From the NCBI GenBank assembly GCA_035415725.1, contig DAOOGN010000003.1, positions 41,043-105,042 on the forward strand: a DNA stretch of 64,000 nt, written 5' to 3'. Shown in pieces: positions 37,344 through 46,366 of the stretch. The stretch comes from DSWT01 sp035415725 (GTDB lineage: Bacteria; Chloroflexota; Anaerolineae; B4-G1; SLSP01). Under the pieces are notes generated by a model. It had not been told where the DNA came from and ran no database searches. It worked only from the letters and a program-made list of their open reading frames with translations. Made by a program: the position numbers and the translations under genes. How positions within the stretch are numbered: the first letter of the stretch is position 1; every line of letters begins with the position of its first letter.

Positions 37344-38150
37344 TTATCCATACGCCCCGCTACTCATTGTACCGTTCAAAATGCCGCCCACCATCCCTCC
37401 GAAAATGGCCGGAACGATGCCGAGCAAAGTCAGCACAAGCCAGATTGCCAGCGCCGCAGTCCAGGCTTTCTTACGGCTCAGATTCGTGAAAGCCATCAAC
37501 CCCACACTCACCAGCAGCAGATGCCAGATCAAGTAAATATCCACGCGCCCCAGGACGCTCGCCAGCGCCAGTTGACCTGGGCCGGGAGAAATGATCGCTG
37601 ACACACTCTTGTCGACAACAAAGCCGGACAGTCCGGCGTTGACAATAGGATGACCGGTCGCCAGAATGTAGACCGTCTGGACCAGGCCACGGATCCCATA
37701 GGGCAGCCACGTCCACACCGTCAGGCGGAACATCTGCCCAAAGCTGCTACTGCGTCCCAGGAAAACGCTTGCCAGGGAAAGCGCGCCGCCCCAAATCAGC
37801 CACGCCACAGACGTACCGAGGATCGCGCTGCCGAGCGTCAGGAGGCCAGGCCCGCCGGACGCGGATGGCGGGGGCTCCATACCCGACATCGCCTGGGGTT
37901 CAACGGCGATGCCCTTCACGCCGGAGATTATGGCCCCTTCTGCAGGCGAGCCCATCTCCGGCGACGATGAGCGTGACCCGACGACAACGGGCGCGACAGT
38001 CAACAACATGATAAAGATGGCCGGCAGCCACCACGCGCGCCGGTGATTATCTTTGAGATAAGCCAATGTCGCCTGGGGCCGCATCAGAACGCCGATCATA
38101 AGCGCTATGACGCTTTTCCCGGCAGGTTTTGTTGTATTTTCTATGGACAT
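37344..38150 (-). CDS. YIP1-family integral membrane protein
   Basis: A 268-residue protein with about five membrane spans. MIGVLMRPQATLAYLKDNHR near the start (18-37) followed by a span is typical of YIP1 proteins, as is the cluster of spans in the second half (WIGGALSLASVFLG-like, VDIYLIWHLLLVSVGL). The family's bacterial role is unknown but it often accompanies MacB-type exporters. It is the first gene of the operon; ATG 38150 follows GAGGTTG. Confidence 0.82.
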   Translation of the reverse strand: MSIENTTKPAGKSVIALMIGVLMRPQATLAYLKDNHRRAWWLPAIFIMLLTVAPVVVGSRSSSPEMGSPAEGAIISGVKGIAVEPQAMSGMEPPPSASGGPGLLTLGSAILGTSVAWLIWGGALSLASVFLGRSSSFGQMFRLTVWTWLPYGIRGLVQTVYILATGHPIVNAGLSGFVVDKSVSAIISPGPGQLALASVLGRVDIYLIWHLLLVSVGLMAFTNLSRKKAWTAALAIWLVLTLLGIVPAIFGGMVGGILNGTMSSGAYG

Positions 38151-38253
38151 ATCAACCTCATCTGGTTATTTTGGTGACGATGGTTGGGCTGCACAGAGAA
38201 ACCCCACGAGTCATGACGTACAAACACGGTCAGAAGTTCCCCATGCTCACACT

Positions 38254-39273
38254 TTAGCTCGGCGGTTCGGACGCCCGGAAGTGCCCGCCGCGGACATCTC
38301 GGGCCTGCGTGACAACGACAAAACCATCCTCATCGACCTCGTGGACGATAGCTTTCAGGTGCGCTATCTGGATATCTGTGATGGCGCACAGCAACACGCT
38401 CCGCCCCTCGCCTGTATACATCCCCGTGCCGTCCATCGCCGTGACACCGCGTCCCAATTCCGTCATCAGACGCGCCGCCATGCGCTCTTTCTGTTGGGTC
38501 ACGATAACGGCCAGGTGCGGAGTAACCTCGGATCTGAACCAACGCGGGCCTTTGTGTTGCCATTCATCACGACGCGGAGCGCCACGTTTTTTGAAGCGCC
38601 GGTACCCTTCCAGGGTGATACCCCACAGAATCAGATACACCGACAACACCACGGCAACGACCCATGAACCGGGGAGCAGCGGCTCGATCGCGGCTCTGGC
38701 TATCCATTCCTGGATATTAGCAACAGGGCTGGGATGAATCGCCAACTTGAGGATCCAACTGATGAGGATCACGGCGATGATGGCTGCATAATTACGTCGG
38801 AAACGGTTACCCAGCGCCTCCCAATGGGAAATAGGAAAAATCGGGTTGCGCAACACATCGGCAAGCGCGTCCCCCCAATCCGCAGCGGGTTCAAACGGCG
38901 GCGCGAGCATCGCGGCGAAGAAATTCGTCTCCATCAGCCGTGTGCGATGGTACCATAGTGAGTAGTACGCATACCGTCGCGCCTCGATGTTAAGGAAGAT
39001 CAACACTAACAGCAGTGTCAACAAAAGGACAAAGTGAGGATTATCCTGGTTGCCAAACGAAAATGTCAGTGCGGCAGCCGTAGCCACCACGGCCCAGTTC
39101 GTCGTTGTATCCAGCCGGCTGCGCCACAGATTCACGCGCGAGATCTCGGCCCGGTACAGATGTACCATAGCCGTGGTAAAGTTACTTTTGTCGAGCTTGT
39201 AACCACGATAGGTCCAGACGCAATCGGGATCGTCTGGATCGAGACTATCCCTCACAGGAGCCGTTTTGCCCAT
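38254..39273 (-). CDS. DUF2270 membrane protein fused to a DUF2179 (YitT C-terminal) domain
   Basis: A 339-residue protein. The N-terminal two thirds has four hydrophobic segments in the DUF2270 arrangement (WRSRLDTTTNWAVVATAAAL; FVLLLTLLLVLIFLNIEARR). The last 80 residues (VTAMDGTGMYTGEGRSVLLC ... DEDGFVVVTQARDV) match the DUF2179 ACT-like domain found at the end of YitT proteins, which probably binds a ligand. The two families are usually separate, so a ligand-gated membrane protein can be inferred. The start could be ATG 39273 or TTG 39312; neither has a strong ribosome site. Confidence 0.8.
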   Translation of the reverse strand: MGKTAPVRDSLDPDDPDCVWTYRGYKLDKSNFTTAMVHLYRAEISRVNLWRSRLDTTTNWAVVATAAALTFSFGNQDNPHFVLLLTLLLVLIFLNIEARRYAYYSLWYHRTRLMETNFFAAMLAPPFEPAADWGDALADVLRNPIFPISHWEALGNRFRRNYAAIIAVILISWILKLAIHPSPVANIQEWIARAAIEPLLPGSWVVAVVLSVYLILWGITLEGYRRFKKRGAPRRDEWQHKGPRWFRSEVTPHLAVIVTQQKERMAARLMTELGRGVTAMDGTGMYTGEGRSVLLCAITDIQIAHLKAIVHEVDEDGFVVVTQARDVRGGHFRASEPPS

Positions 39274-39311
39274 CAGGACGCCATCCCACCCAAGTTGATA
39301 CTGCAAAATCA

Positions 39312-39385
39312 AGGTTCTTCAGGATTTCGCATGGTCGAAATAAAAAAACAGCCATGGATTGACACGAAAGTATAAAAAATCAGTA
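39312..39385 (+). repeat. Dispersed intergenic repeat, family 3, copy 1
   Basis: AGGTTCTTCAGGATTTCGCA ... GGATTGACACGAAAGTATAA recurs with substitutions at 45471-45537. Both copies are in gene-free sequence and are followed by AAAAATCAGT. A G-rich hairpin-like stretch (39401-39433) follows. Confidence 0.7.
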
Positions 39386-39485
39386 CCCCCTACAAAAATC
39401 CCCCTTCCTGGGGAGAAGGGGGGGCAGGGGGGATGGACTGATAAAAACACACCTATCTTGTCATCCAAAAGCACGCGGAGATTGA

Positions 39486-39564
39486 TGCTATTTCTCTGTG
39501 TCCTCAGTGTGCTCCGCGGTGGAAACGCATTGAGCCGCATGTCCAACATCTTGTTGACCAGTAC
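39486..39564 (+). repeat. Dispersed intergenic repeat, family 2, copy 1
   Basis: TGCTATTTCTCTGTGTCCTC followed by AGTGTGCTCCGCGGTGGAAA and CATCTTGTTGACCAGTAC. An inverted copy with few differences lies at 63343-63422. The first part also resembles the end of family 1. Confidence 0.75.
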
Positions 39565-39600
39565 AAAATACCGCACGTTCTGCGCTTTGCATTTTACGTT

Positions 39601-40542
39601 TTAGTCAAAAAGATCGGTGCTGAGATAACGCTCACCGGTATCGGGCAACAACACCACCACTATTTTGTCTTTCCCTAACTGCGCGGCAATTTTGAGCGCC
39701 GCCGCTGCCGCCGCCCCCGAAGAAATACCCACGAGCAACCCTTCGCGCCGGGCCAGTTGCCGGCTCATCTCCGCAGCCTCGGCGTCGGTTACAGTGACAA
39801 TCTCGTCAACCACGCTCCGGTCAAACACCGCCGGAACAAATCCCGCCCCGATACCCTGAATCTTGTGCGCGCCGGGTTGTCCACCGGAAAGCACCGGCGA
39901 CCCCGCCGGCTCCACCGCGAAAATACGCACGCGCGGCGCCACAGACTTGAGGTATCGTCCTACGCCGGTGACCGTTCCCCCGGTCCCCACGCCGGCGACA
40001 AAAGCATCCAGATGCGGAACCTGGGCGAGGATTTCCGGGCCGGTGGTCAGACGATGCACTTCGGGGTTAACAGGATTCGCAAACTGGTTCGGCATCCATG
40101 CGCCGGGGTTCTGGCGAACGATTTCCTCGGCTTTAGCGATAGCGCCTTTCATCCCCTGTGCCCCCGGGGTGAGAACGGACTCTGCACCATAGGCTTTGAA
40201 AATCGCCCGGCGCTCGACACTCACCGAATCCGGCATCACCAGGATGACGCGGTAGCCTTTGACAGCGGCGACCATCGCCAGGCCGATGCCGGTGTTGCCG
40301 CTGGTCGGCTCGACGATAAGCGCGCCGGGCTGCAAAAGCCCCTCGCGCTCGGCAGTTTCGATCATCGCCAGGCCGATGCGCTCTTTGACGCAGCCGCCGG
40401 GATTTTGCCGCTCCAATTTTGCCCACACGGTCGCCATCTCCGGCGTAACGACGCGCTGCAAACGTACAACCGGCGTGCGTCCCACCAGATCCAGGACGCT
40501 GTCCGCCACCAAACCGTTAAAATCACCCGGTTTTAACGCCAT
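39601..40542 (-). CDS. cysK: Cysteine synthase (O-acetylserine sulfhydrylase)
   Basis: A 313-residue PLP enzyme making cysteine from O-acetylserine and sulfide. The PLP lysine is Lys53 in [10 protein letters not shown], where most relatives read NPGGSVKDRI. The substrate loop [13 protein letters not shown], phosphate-binding [12 protein letters not shown] and C-terminal [12 protein letters not shown] are all present. It overlaps the end of cysE by 10 bases, so the two are cotranscribed and probably form the cysteine synthase complex. Start ATG 40542 has GGAGG 8 bases upstream. Confidence 0.96.
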   Translation of the reverse strand: MALKPGDFNGLVADSVLDLVGRTPVVRLQRVVTPEMATVWAKLERQNPGGCVKERIGLAMIETAEREGLLQPGALIVEPTSGNTGIGLAMVAAVKGYRVILVMPDSVSVERRAIFKAYGAESVLTPGAQGMKGAIAKAEEIVRQNPGAWMPNQFANPVNPEVHRLTTGPEILAQVPHLDAFVAGVGTGGTVTGVGRYLKSVAPRVRIFAVEPAGSPVLSGGQPGAHKIQGIGAGFVPAVFDRSVVDEIVTVTDAEAAEMSRQLARREGLLVGISSGAAAAAALKIAAQLGKDKIVVVLLPDTGERYLSTDLFD

Positions 40543-41345
40543 GCTTCTACCTCCTCCAACACCGCAGTTTTCTCTGTCGCCGCATGGCGGCTTTCCAGAT
40601 CATGCAGGCGTGCTTCCAACGCCGTGATGCGCTGCGTCAGATGATCGATTGTGTCGATCATCATGTCGGGAAGCTGTTCGTGATGCAAATCGGGCTTGAG
40701 GCGACAAGAGACGCCGTTCATTTTAACCACCCGCCCCGGCACGCCGACAACCGTGGCGTAGGCAGGCACCGGCTTCACCACCACCGAGCCGGAGCCGATC
40801 TGCGCATTGTTCCCCACCTCAATCGGACCGAGCACAATCGCATCCGTCCCCAACACCACGCCGTTGCCGATCGTGGGGTGGCGCTTCGTCTTTTCCAGCG
40901 ACACTCCTCCCAGAACAACTCCTTTGTAGATCAGGACATCGTCGCCCACCTCGGCCGTCTCGCCGATCACAACCCCCATCCCGTGGTCGATGAAGACACG
41001 CCGTCCAATGGTGGCGCCGGGGTGAATTTCAATGCCCGTCAGCCGGCGTGTCACATGCGAGAGCCAGCGCGCCAGAAAACGAAATTTGTGTACCCACAAA
41101 GCGTGCGCCACACGGTACAGCCAGATCGCGTGCAGGCCCGGGTAGCAGGTCAGCACTTCGAGTACACTGCGGGCAGCGGGGTCTTTGGCAAATACGGTCT
41201 GCACATCCTCACGGATACGATCCACGACACCCGGATGAGAGACAGGACGTTCTTTTTCGGGCAGACAGGCACAGATGTCACAGCACTCCCCGCATACCGG
41301 ACGTGTTTCTCCTACAACATGGCGCTGTGACAAGGGAACAACCAT
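40533..41345 (-). CDS. cysE: Serine O-acetyltransferase
   Basis: A 270-residue enzyme acetylating serine for cysteine synthesis. The C-terminal left-handed beta-helix shows hexapeptide repeats ([20 protein letters not shown], about 124-143) with the catalytic His in [17 protein letters not shown], and the family motif [19 protein letters not shown]. The N-terminus has an unusual Cys-rich stretch ([12 protein letters not shown], about 17-28) before the helical domain. The ATG at 41345 has GGAGG 9 bases upstream; a TTG three codons upstream is less likely. First gene of the cysE-cysK operon. Confidence 0.95.
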   Translation of the reverse strand: MVVPLSQRHVVGETRPVCGECCDICACLPEKERPVSHPGVVDRIREDVQTVFAKDPAARSVLEVLTCYPGLHAIWLYRVAHALWVHKFRFLARWLSHVTRRLTGIEIHPGATIGRRVFIDHGMGVVIGETAEVGDDVLIYKGVVLGGVSLEKTKRHPTIGNGVVLGTDAIVLGPIEVGNNAQIGSGSVVVKPVPAYATVVGVPGRVVKMNGVSCRLKPDLHHEQLPDMMIDTIDHLTQRITALEARLHDLESRHAATEKTAVLEEVEAWR

Positions 41346-41547
41346 AGCAAACAACCTCCTCTACTCAGATGGGACGCCTATATCCATTGGTCGGACAACA
41401 TCGGTAAGCCCCATTCTACTTTAAGGTGCGGTTTATGTCAACGGAGCCGGTGCTCAACAAACGGCGACCCCGGTGGCAAGTATATGCCCACACGAGGTCG
41501 CCGTCTTCAAGGAGGAATATATGTGTCTGCGCTACGTCAATCTCACT

Positions 41548-42555
41548 CTACGCATCCGTATCCTCGACCGGAGCAGTACGTCCCGGCGTGCGGAAGTCTG
41601 TCCCCGACTCATCCTCAGTATCCGGCGCGACAGGTGCTCCGTTCCTGAAACCGCCGCGGCCAGGGCCAGGGCCACGGTCTCCACCGCGACCCTCGAAGGG
41701 CATCATCCCGAAGCCCGGCCCGTCTTGCATGTCCTGCGACATAGCGTCGGCCTGCTCCTGCGTGATGACGCCATCCTTGACGGCCTGCGCGAGCGCTGCG
41801 GTGTAAGCGGTTTGCAGTTTTTCACGCACGGTCGCTGCATCCAGGCCCTTCGCGCGCATCAGCGTCGAAAGGGTCTCGCCGTTCTTATAAGCGGCCTGCA
41901 GATCTTCCAGCGACATCCCCAAAGCCCTGGCCAGGAGGGCGTCTTGAGTCAGGTAGCTTCTCACGTTCTGGCGAGCCTGCATAGCATCGGCCTCTTCCTG
42001 GGTGATGAGACCCTCTGCAACGGCCTGCTGGATAGCGGCCTGGTTAGCGGCTTCGCGCGCGGCCTGGAGTTCGTCCACCGTGATACCCAGAGCGTCGGCC
42101 AACAGCGCGTTTTCATCGATGGTATTGTTAGCCACACCCTTAGGAGCACGACCCAAGACACCCAAACCGCCGCGGCGTCCCAAGCCTCCCCAGACCTTCA
42201 TTTCATCGGCCTGTTCTTGGGTGATCAGCCCGGCTTCAACCGCTTTATCGATGGCGGCGTCGCGCGCTGTTTGATAAGCCGCCTGGAGATCGGCGACGCT
42301 GATACCCAGTGCATCGGCGAGCAACTGCTGATAATCGATATCTCCGCCCCGGATGCCCGGGAAATTCCACCCTCCGCCGTGGTTGAGATACCCTTCTCCC
42401 AACAGGCCAGGCATGACTGATTGGGTTTCTGTCTTCAGATTATCCGCAGCGCTTGCCGTCACCGGCCTTCCCAACAACCAAACGCCGGCAACCACAGCGA
42501 GCAAAGTCAATCCACTTCCGACAGCTATGAACACTCTTTTTTTGTTTGTCAACAT
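41548..42555 (-). CDS. Secreted repeat protein with three DALGIS/ITQEQAD units
   Basis: A 335-residue protein with a signal peptide or anchor (1-36). It contains three related helical units of the form LLADALGISVADLQAA ... DKAVEAGLITQEQADEM (about 78-119, 151-190 and 205-265). Similar units occur in DUF2680-like and other exported proteins of Gram-positive-type and Chloroflexota bacteria. The C-terminus is Gly/Pro/Arg-rich and acidic (low complexity). Function unknown. ATG 42555 follows ACGGAGG with 6 bases of spacing. A family 1 repeat lies 100-200 bases upstream in the same orientation. Confidence 0.8.
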   Translation of the reverse strand: MLTNKKRVFIAVGSGLTLLAVVAGVWLLGRPVTASAADNLKTETQSVMPGLLGEGYLNHGGGWNFPGIRGGDIDYQQLLADALGISVADLQAAYQTARDAAIDKAVEAGLITQEQADEMKVWGGLGRRGGLGVLGRAPKGVANNTIDENALLADALGITVDELQAAREAANQAAIQQAVAEGLITQEEADAMQARQNVRSYLTQDALLARALGMSLEDLQAAYKNGETLSTLMRAKGLDAATVREKLQTAYTAALAQAVKDGVITQEQADAMSQDMQDGPGFGMMPFEGRGGDRGPGPGRGGFRNGAPVAPDTEDESGTDFRTPGRTAPVEDTDA

Positions 42556-43345
42556 AATCCACCTCCGTTATATAGTTTTGTGACATCTATTCAAACCGGT
42601 AAGATATGACCTTCCAGCAACGCTTTGACTCAATCGTCCATCACCTCCTCTGAAAATAGCCCCAGAGTACCCCGAGTTCACAGAGAAAAACACAAATTCT
42701 GTGTGTCCGGTGTGCCCTGCGGGGTGAAAAGTTTTCATTCCACCGCTGGTGAACGCCAGTTCATGGGAAATTCCTCTCTTCTTCTCTGCGCGGATCTGTG
42801 AGTAGTGTTTTGTCCGCTCGATATCCTTAGCATAGCAGCTTTTTCTGAAAATCGTCTAAGAAATCTCTGAGAGTTGGCTGATAACGGCGCTCTGTAAAGA
42901 AGGACAAGCAAAGCGCTGATTTCAACGGCCTGTGGGACTTTGCGTGGTGATAAAAAACAGCTTTAGTTTTTGCCACGATGGCGGTTACCCACCCTGAGCG
43001 GATACTACCAGACTCGCGCCTCGTATCGTACATAGAATGAATTCTCGAACTTAACGCCACAACTGATGCTGCAAAATGGCGAGGAAGCGGCAAAAAACCC
43101 ACGCTGTTGTGTTCAATATCATCCTGACGAGTACATTTTTAACCATTTTTTTATGAAAGATTCGGGAAACCTTCTGAATTTTTCGGCAAATTCTGGATAT
43201 GATGAGAATGGTGTGTTTTACTGTTAGGACTTATGCAATCAGAAATGTCGTTCTCTGTTTTGCTCAAAATATGCTTTTCGAACGACTTGCTAAAGGTTGT
43301 GATTATTCGATTTTGATTTGAAACTGGCTATTATCCACTCGTATC
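42556..43345. other. 790-base gap without an intact gene
   Basis: Contains the inverted family 1 repeat copy E (42650-42770). A stretch at about 42925-42985 (minus: GTGGCAAAAACTAAAGC and TCACCACGCAAAGTCCCA) is shared with 45562-45612. The rest is AT-rich sequence leading into an ABC exporter pseudogene. A minus frame at 42827-43102 has no family match that I recognise. Confidence 0.6.
42650..42770 (-). repeat. Dispersed leader repeat, family 1, copy E
   Basis: On the minus strand it begins AACTGGCGTTCACCAGCGGT and ends GGGGCTATTTTCAGAGGAGG. The AGAGGAGG end is followed at once by ATG and a four-codon frame, so this copy carries its own ribosome site although the next real gene starts at 42555. 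Confidence 0.75.
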
Positions 43346-43350
43346 TTCAA

Positions 43351-43830
43351 TGCTTGTGAGCAAGGCCAGTCCATAGAAGCAGTTGCAATCTTTGCTGAGA
43401 GGTTTGAGCAGTTTCTATTCGGATGCTTTGTTTATCCGTAATCTATTTGAATTTTTGGCATTGCCTGCTCGCGATCTTAATTCAGGCAAGCAATGGACCG
43501 AGCTTATACATGAAATTGAGTTTCGGAATGTATCATTCCGCTATCCCAACACGACTCGAGACGTTTTGCACAATGTCAGTTTCAATAGTAGAATGTGAAA
43601 CGTTTGAAAAGTTGTTGGAAGATAGCCCTTCCCGAATTACGCTTCTCATCTCGCATCGATTCTCCACCGTGCGTATGGCCGATCAAATTCTGGTATTGGA
43701 AAACGGACAATGTATCGAAATGGGATCTCATAAAGACCTTATGCAGAAAGAAGGTCAATACGCCCATCTCTTTAAACTACAAGCACGGGGATATGAAACT
43801 ACCGATGATGAAAGTGAACATTCGAGATAA
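43351..43830 (+). pseudogene. Deleted ABC exporter (membrane-ATPase fusion type)
   Basis: One frame gives SLLRGLSSFYSDALFIRNLF and EIEFRNVSFRYPNTTRDVLH, which is the end of a membrane domain and the start of an exporter ATPase. After NVSF the sequence jumps, in a different frame, to FEKLLEDSPSRITLLISHRF and MADQILVLENGQCIEMGSHK, the H-loop and C-terminus. The Walker A, signature and Walker B regions are missing, and an in-frame TAG lies near 43374. It is AT-rich compared with its surroundings, suggesting acquisition followed by decay. Confidence 0.88.
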
Positions 43831-43909
43831 GCAAAACAATAGTTCACGGGGTGCTGATGAACAACATCTTACCACAGCTCCCCTTTTTCAAGGCGCTCAA
43901 CTCTCTCCA

Positions 43910-44998
43910 ATGTCCAAAAGCAGAACGCGCGTACTGGCGTTTGATTTGGCGCGGGGGGTGGGGATAATGGGTATGGTTGCCGTGCATGTTCTGCTCAGGT
44001 ATGGGAGCTATACGGCTAATCAATCCATCTACGGCGCAATGATTCGCTTTTGGGGCGGCCCATTGGCGGCCCCCGTCTTCATGTTTCTGATGGGTGCGTC
44101 GCTGGCATTTTCAACGCACGCTACGCCGCGCGACGGCTGGCGGCGGGGACTTGCGCTGCTGGCGCTGGCTTACGGGTTGAACTTTCTGCGCGGTACCCTG
44201 CCGGCTTTTCTTGGTTTGGAATTCGGCATCGTCAAGCCGGAGGATATCGCCCCCTACACATTAGAGGATCTATTCTGGCTGGTGGATATACTGCATTGCG
44301 CCGGAATTTCGCTGATGTTGATTACTACGGTGCGATATCTTTTGCCTCGGCCACGGCTCTGGGTGTTCATAGGGGTGGTCGTGGCGCTGGCATCGCCGTT
44401 GATGTGGGGATGGATGAGCGGCTGGCCCTTATTGGATGGCTGCCTCGTTTTGCTATGGGGAGAGGGTAAGTTTGTTCAATTTCCGGTGTTCCCGTGGATT
44501 AGTTATTCCCTTACAGGGATGGCATTTGGCGTATGGTTAAGCACCAGTGTAGATCAAGACGCGTTGTTCCGGCGCGCCGCGGGCGTGGGCATGACATTGT
44601 TACTTGCCGGCGGTTTATTGATTTTGAGCCGACCGACTTTTCACATTGGCGATTACTTTCGCAGTGGGCCTGGCGCAGTGATTGCCTTCACCGGTTTTGT
44701 GCTCGTCTGGTTAGCCGTATGTCATTGGCTCGTTGGGCATGTCCGGGGCAATCCCTTCTTTCGTTTGTGCTACTATTGGAGCGCGCACGTCACCATCTTC
44801 TTTTTTATCCACTGGATCATTATCAGTTGGGGCATCGGCTTCACCGGCTATATTGATCGAGATAATATCCCCACACTGATACTGCTGACCATTGCGGTCA
44901 TGGCGTTGACGGATTGCCTTATCCGGTGGTGGGGTTGGTTAACGCCTCGTCAAATTTTTCTCACCGCAGAAGCGCAAAGAACGCCGAGAAAATCTTAA
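43910..44998 (+). CDS. Multi-span membrane acyltransferase-like protein (DUF1624/HGSNAT type)
   Basis: A 362-residue protein with about ten hydrophobic segments. The start RVLAFDLARGVGIMGMVAVH is the signature of the heparan-alpha-glucosaminide N-acetyltransferase-like group, where the Arg and His face the active site. Expected to acylate a cell-surface sugar or lipid across the membrane; substrate unknown. The start is uncertain: ATG 43910 (MSKSRTRV) fits the family best but has a weak ribosome site, while ATG 43808 would add 34 residues and overlaps the exporter pseudogene. The C-terminus (TAEAQRTPRKS) reads into a repeat-like AGAACGCCGAG sequence. Confidence 0.75.
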   Translation: MSKSRTRVLAFDLARGVGIMGMVAVHVLLRYGSYTANQSIYGAMIRFWGGPLAAPVFMFLMGASLAFSTHATPRDGWRRGLALLALAYGLNFLRGTLPAFLGLEFGIVKPEDIAPYTLEDLFWLVDILHCAGISLMLITTVRYLLPRPRLWVFIGVVVALASPLMWGWMSGWPLLDGCLVLLWGEGKFVQFPVFPWISYSLTGMAFGVWLSTSVDQDALFRRAAGVGMTLLLAGGLLILSRPTFHIGDYFRSGPGAVIAFTGFVLVWLAVCHWLVGHVRGNPFFRLCYYWSAHVTIFFFIHWIIISWGIGFTGYIDRDNIPTLILLTIAVMALTDCLIRWWGWLTPRQIFLTAEAQRTPRKS

Positions 44999-45076
44999 CA
45001 GTAGTTACGGCAACCGCCTGCCTCCGTCTCGTTGCCTATTGCCTAAAATCTGGTACAATCCTTCCATCGTTGTGAG

Positions 45077-45190
45077 GTGAACCTACGCATCTTTACCCAT
45101 GTATGGCGGATTGTGCTTGTTGTAATGGCACTTGCGCTTACCGCCTGCATTGCTAAGCCTGTTTTTGATATATACTGCTTACAGCCATAA
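45077..45190 (+). pseudogene. Truncated lipoprotein gene (signal peptide only)
   Basis: A GTG-start frame of 37 codons reads MNLRIFTHVWRIVLVVMALA followed by LTAC, a good lipobox, then stops 13 codons later. No mature domain follows; instead there is hairpin-rich DNA. It looks like the head of a lipoprotein gene whose body was lost. Confidence 0.55.
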
Positions 45191-45319
45191 TCTTTCAAAT
45201 CTCGTAACTGCTCAGCCCAGCGCTAACTATCCAGACGGCACTGGATGAACCTTGGTGATCCGTCGTTTTGCCCTTCTCCCTCCCCAGTGCCAACGCCGGA
45301 GTGGGGGAGAAAAATAAGG

Positions 45320-45354
45320 TTTTTTGCCGGCGGGCGCAGGCCGCCGGCAAAAAA
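45320..45354. terminator. Terminator-like hairpin
   Basis: A perfect 14-bp stem (TTTTTTGCCGGCGG / CCGCCGGCAAAAAA) with a 7-base loop, A/T-flanked on both sides, so it could terminate transcripts in either direction. Confidence 0.6.
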
Positions 45355-45367
45355 AACACAAAAAAGT

Positions 45368-45401
45368 CCTTTTCCCCCCGCGTCGGCGCGGGGGGAAAAG
45401 G
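45368..45401. repeat. GC-rich MITE-like perfect hairpin
   Basis: A 15-bp perfect stem (CCTTTTCCCCCCGCG / CGCGGGGGGAAAAGG) with loop TCGG. Same type as 14735-14776. Confidence 0.7.
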
Positions 45402-45470
45402 ATAGGGGGTAAGCCATCGAAAAAATTGCTACGCTCACAAGACTAAAAGTTTACAGTCGGACAAAACACA

Positions 45471-45537
45471 GGTTCTTCAGGATTTCGCAGGGTCGTGACA
45501 AGGAACCGGCCACGGATTGACATGCAAAGCATAAAAA
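45471..45537 (+). repeat. Dispersed intergenic repeat, family 3, copy 2
   Basis: GGTTCTTCAGGATTTCGCAG followed by GGTCG and, later, GGATTGACATGCAAAGCATA. It matches 39312-39385 with scattered substitutions and a few inserted bases. Confidence 0.7.
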
Positions 45538-45651
45538 AATCAGTGCAATCCGTGTCAGCCATGGCAAAAACTAAAGCCGTTTGTCCATCACCACGCCAAG
45601 TCCCAGAGAACCAACCGATACAAGCGAAAGATTTCTGGCAACATTTGGTAA

Positions 45652-46311
45652 ATGTCAAGACGTGTTCCCACCCTTCTCATCGTAGACGATGAACCGGACA
45701 TGATCCGCATCTACGCGGACACGCTGCGTCACGCGGGCTACGCTGTCCTCACTGCCTGCGAGGGGGCGACGGCCCTGGCGTTGGCGCGTGCTTATCCGCC
45801 TGACGTGCTCGTGCTCGACATCCTGTTGCCGGGAGCGTCAGGCCTGGATCTGCTCCCTCAATTCCTGGCGCCGGACCCCGACCTGCAAGTCATCATCCTC
45901 TCTGTGCTGGATACAGCCGACGTGGCCGTTACCGCGTTGCAAAGCGGCGCTTGTACTTACCTCACCAAATCCGCCTCTCTCCACAAATTCGTGGATGCGG
46001 TGGCGGCGGCGTGCCAGGCACGCCACCAACGTACCTATCGGCGCTATGGCGACTTGAGTGTAGACCTGGGGGCGCGGCGGGCGCTCCTGGACGGAGACCC
46101 GGTGGCCTTGACGCCCTACGAATGGGCCGTGCTGGGCTGCCTGGCGCGCGCGCCGGAAGGCGTAGCCTACGCTGACCTGTGGAAGAACGTATGGAACTAT
46201 ACCGGAGAAATGGATCTGGATTTGCTCCAACGTACTGTGAGCAACTTGCGGCAGAAAGTGGGGGCAGAACACCTCGCGACCATACGCGGGTGGGGCTACC
46301 GGCTGGGATGA
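45652..46311 (+). CDS. OmpR-type response regulator
   Basis: A 219-residue protein with a receiver domain (acidic pair in IVDDEPD, phosphoacceptor Asp56 in VLVLDILLPG, Lys106 in YLTKSAS, where the usual Pro after Lys is Ser) and a C-terminal winged helix (about 130-219, ALTPYEWAVLGCLARAPEGV; LLQRTVSNLRQKVG). No histidine kinase gene is adjacent, so it is an orphan here. ATG 45652 has only a weak ribosome site, inside repeat-derived sequence. It directly precedes the IS remnant and the NACHT locus. Confidence 0.9.
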   Translation: MSRRVPTLLIVDDEPDMIRIYADTLRHAGYAVLTACEGATALALARAYPPDVLVLDILLPGASGLDLLPQFLAPDPDLQVIILSVLDTADVAVTALQSGACTYLTKSASLHKFVDAVAAACQARHQRTYRRYGDLSVDLGARRALLDGDPVALTPYEWAVLGCLARAPEGVAYADLWKNVWNYTGEMDLDLLQRTVSNLRQKVGAEHLATIRGWGYRLG

Positions 46312-46366
46312 CGGCGTGCCAGAGTGTACTAACTACATTTTTACCCAAGACTCGGGAAACATTCTG

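Larger units (their letters stand above)
44999..45651. other. 650-base gap with hairpins and repeat fragments
   Basis: Apart from the truncated lipoprotein it contains two strong hairpins (45320-45354, 45368-45401), family 3 repeat copy 2 (45471-45537), and a segment (45562-45612) shared with 42925-42985. The response-regulator start follows immediately. Confidence 0.6.

Noticed and set aside
42827..43102. Minus-strand 91-codon ORF
   Set aside because: No family match, no ribosome site, and part of it is a segment repeated at 45562-45612 in another coding context.
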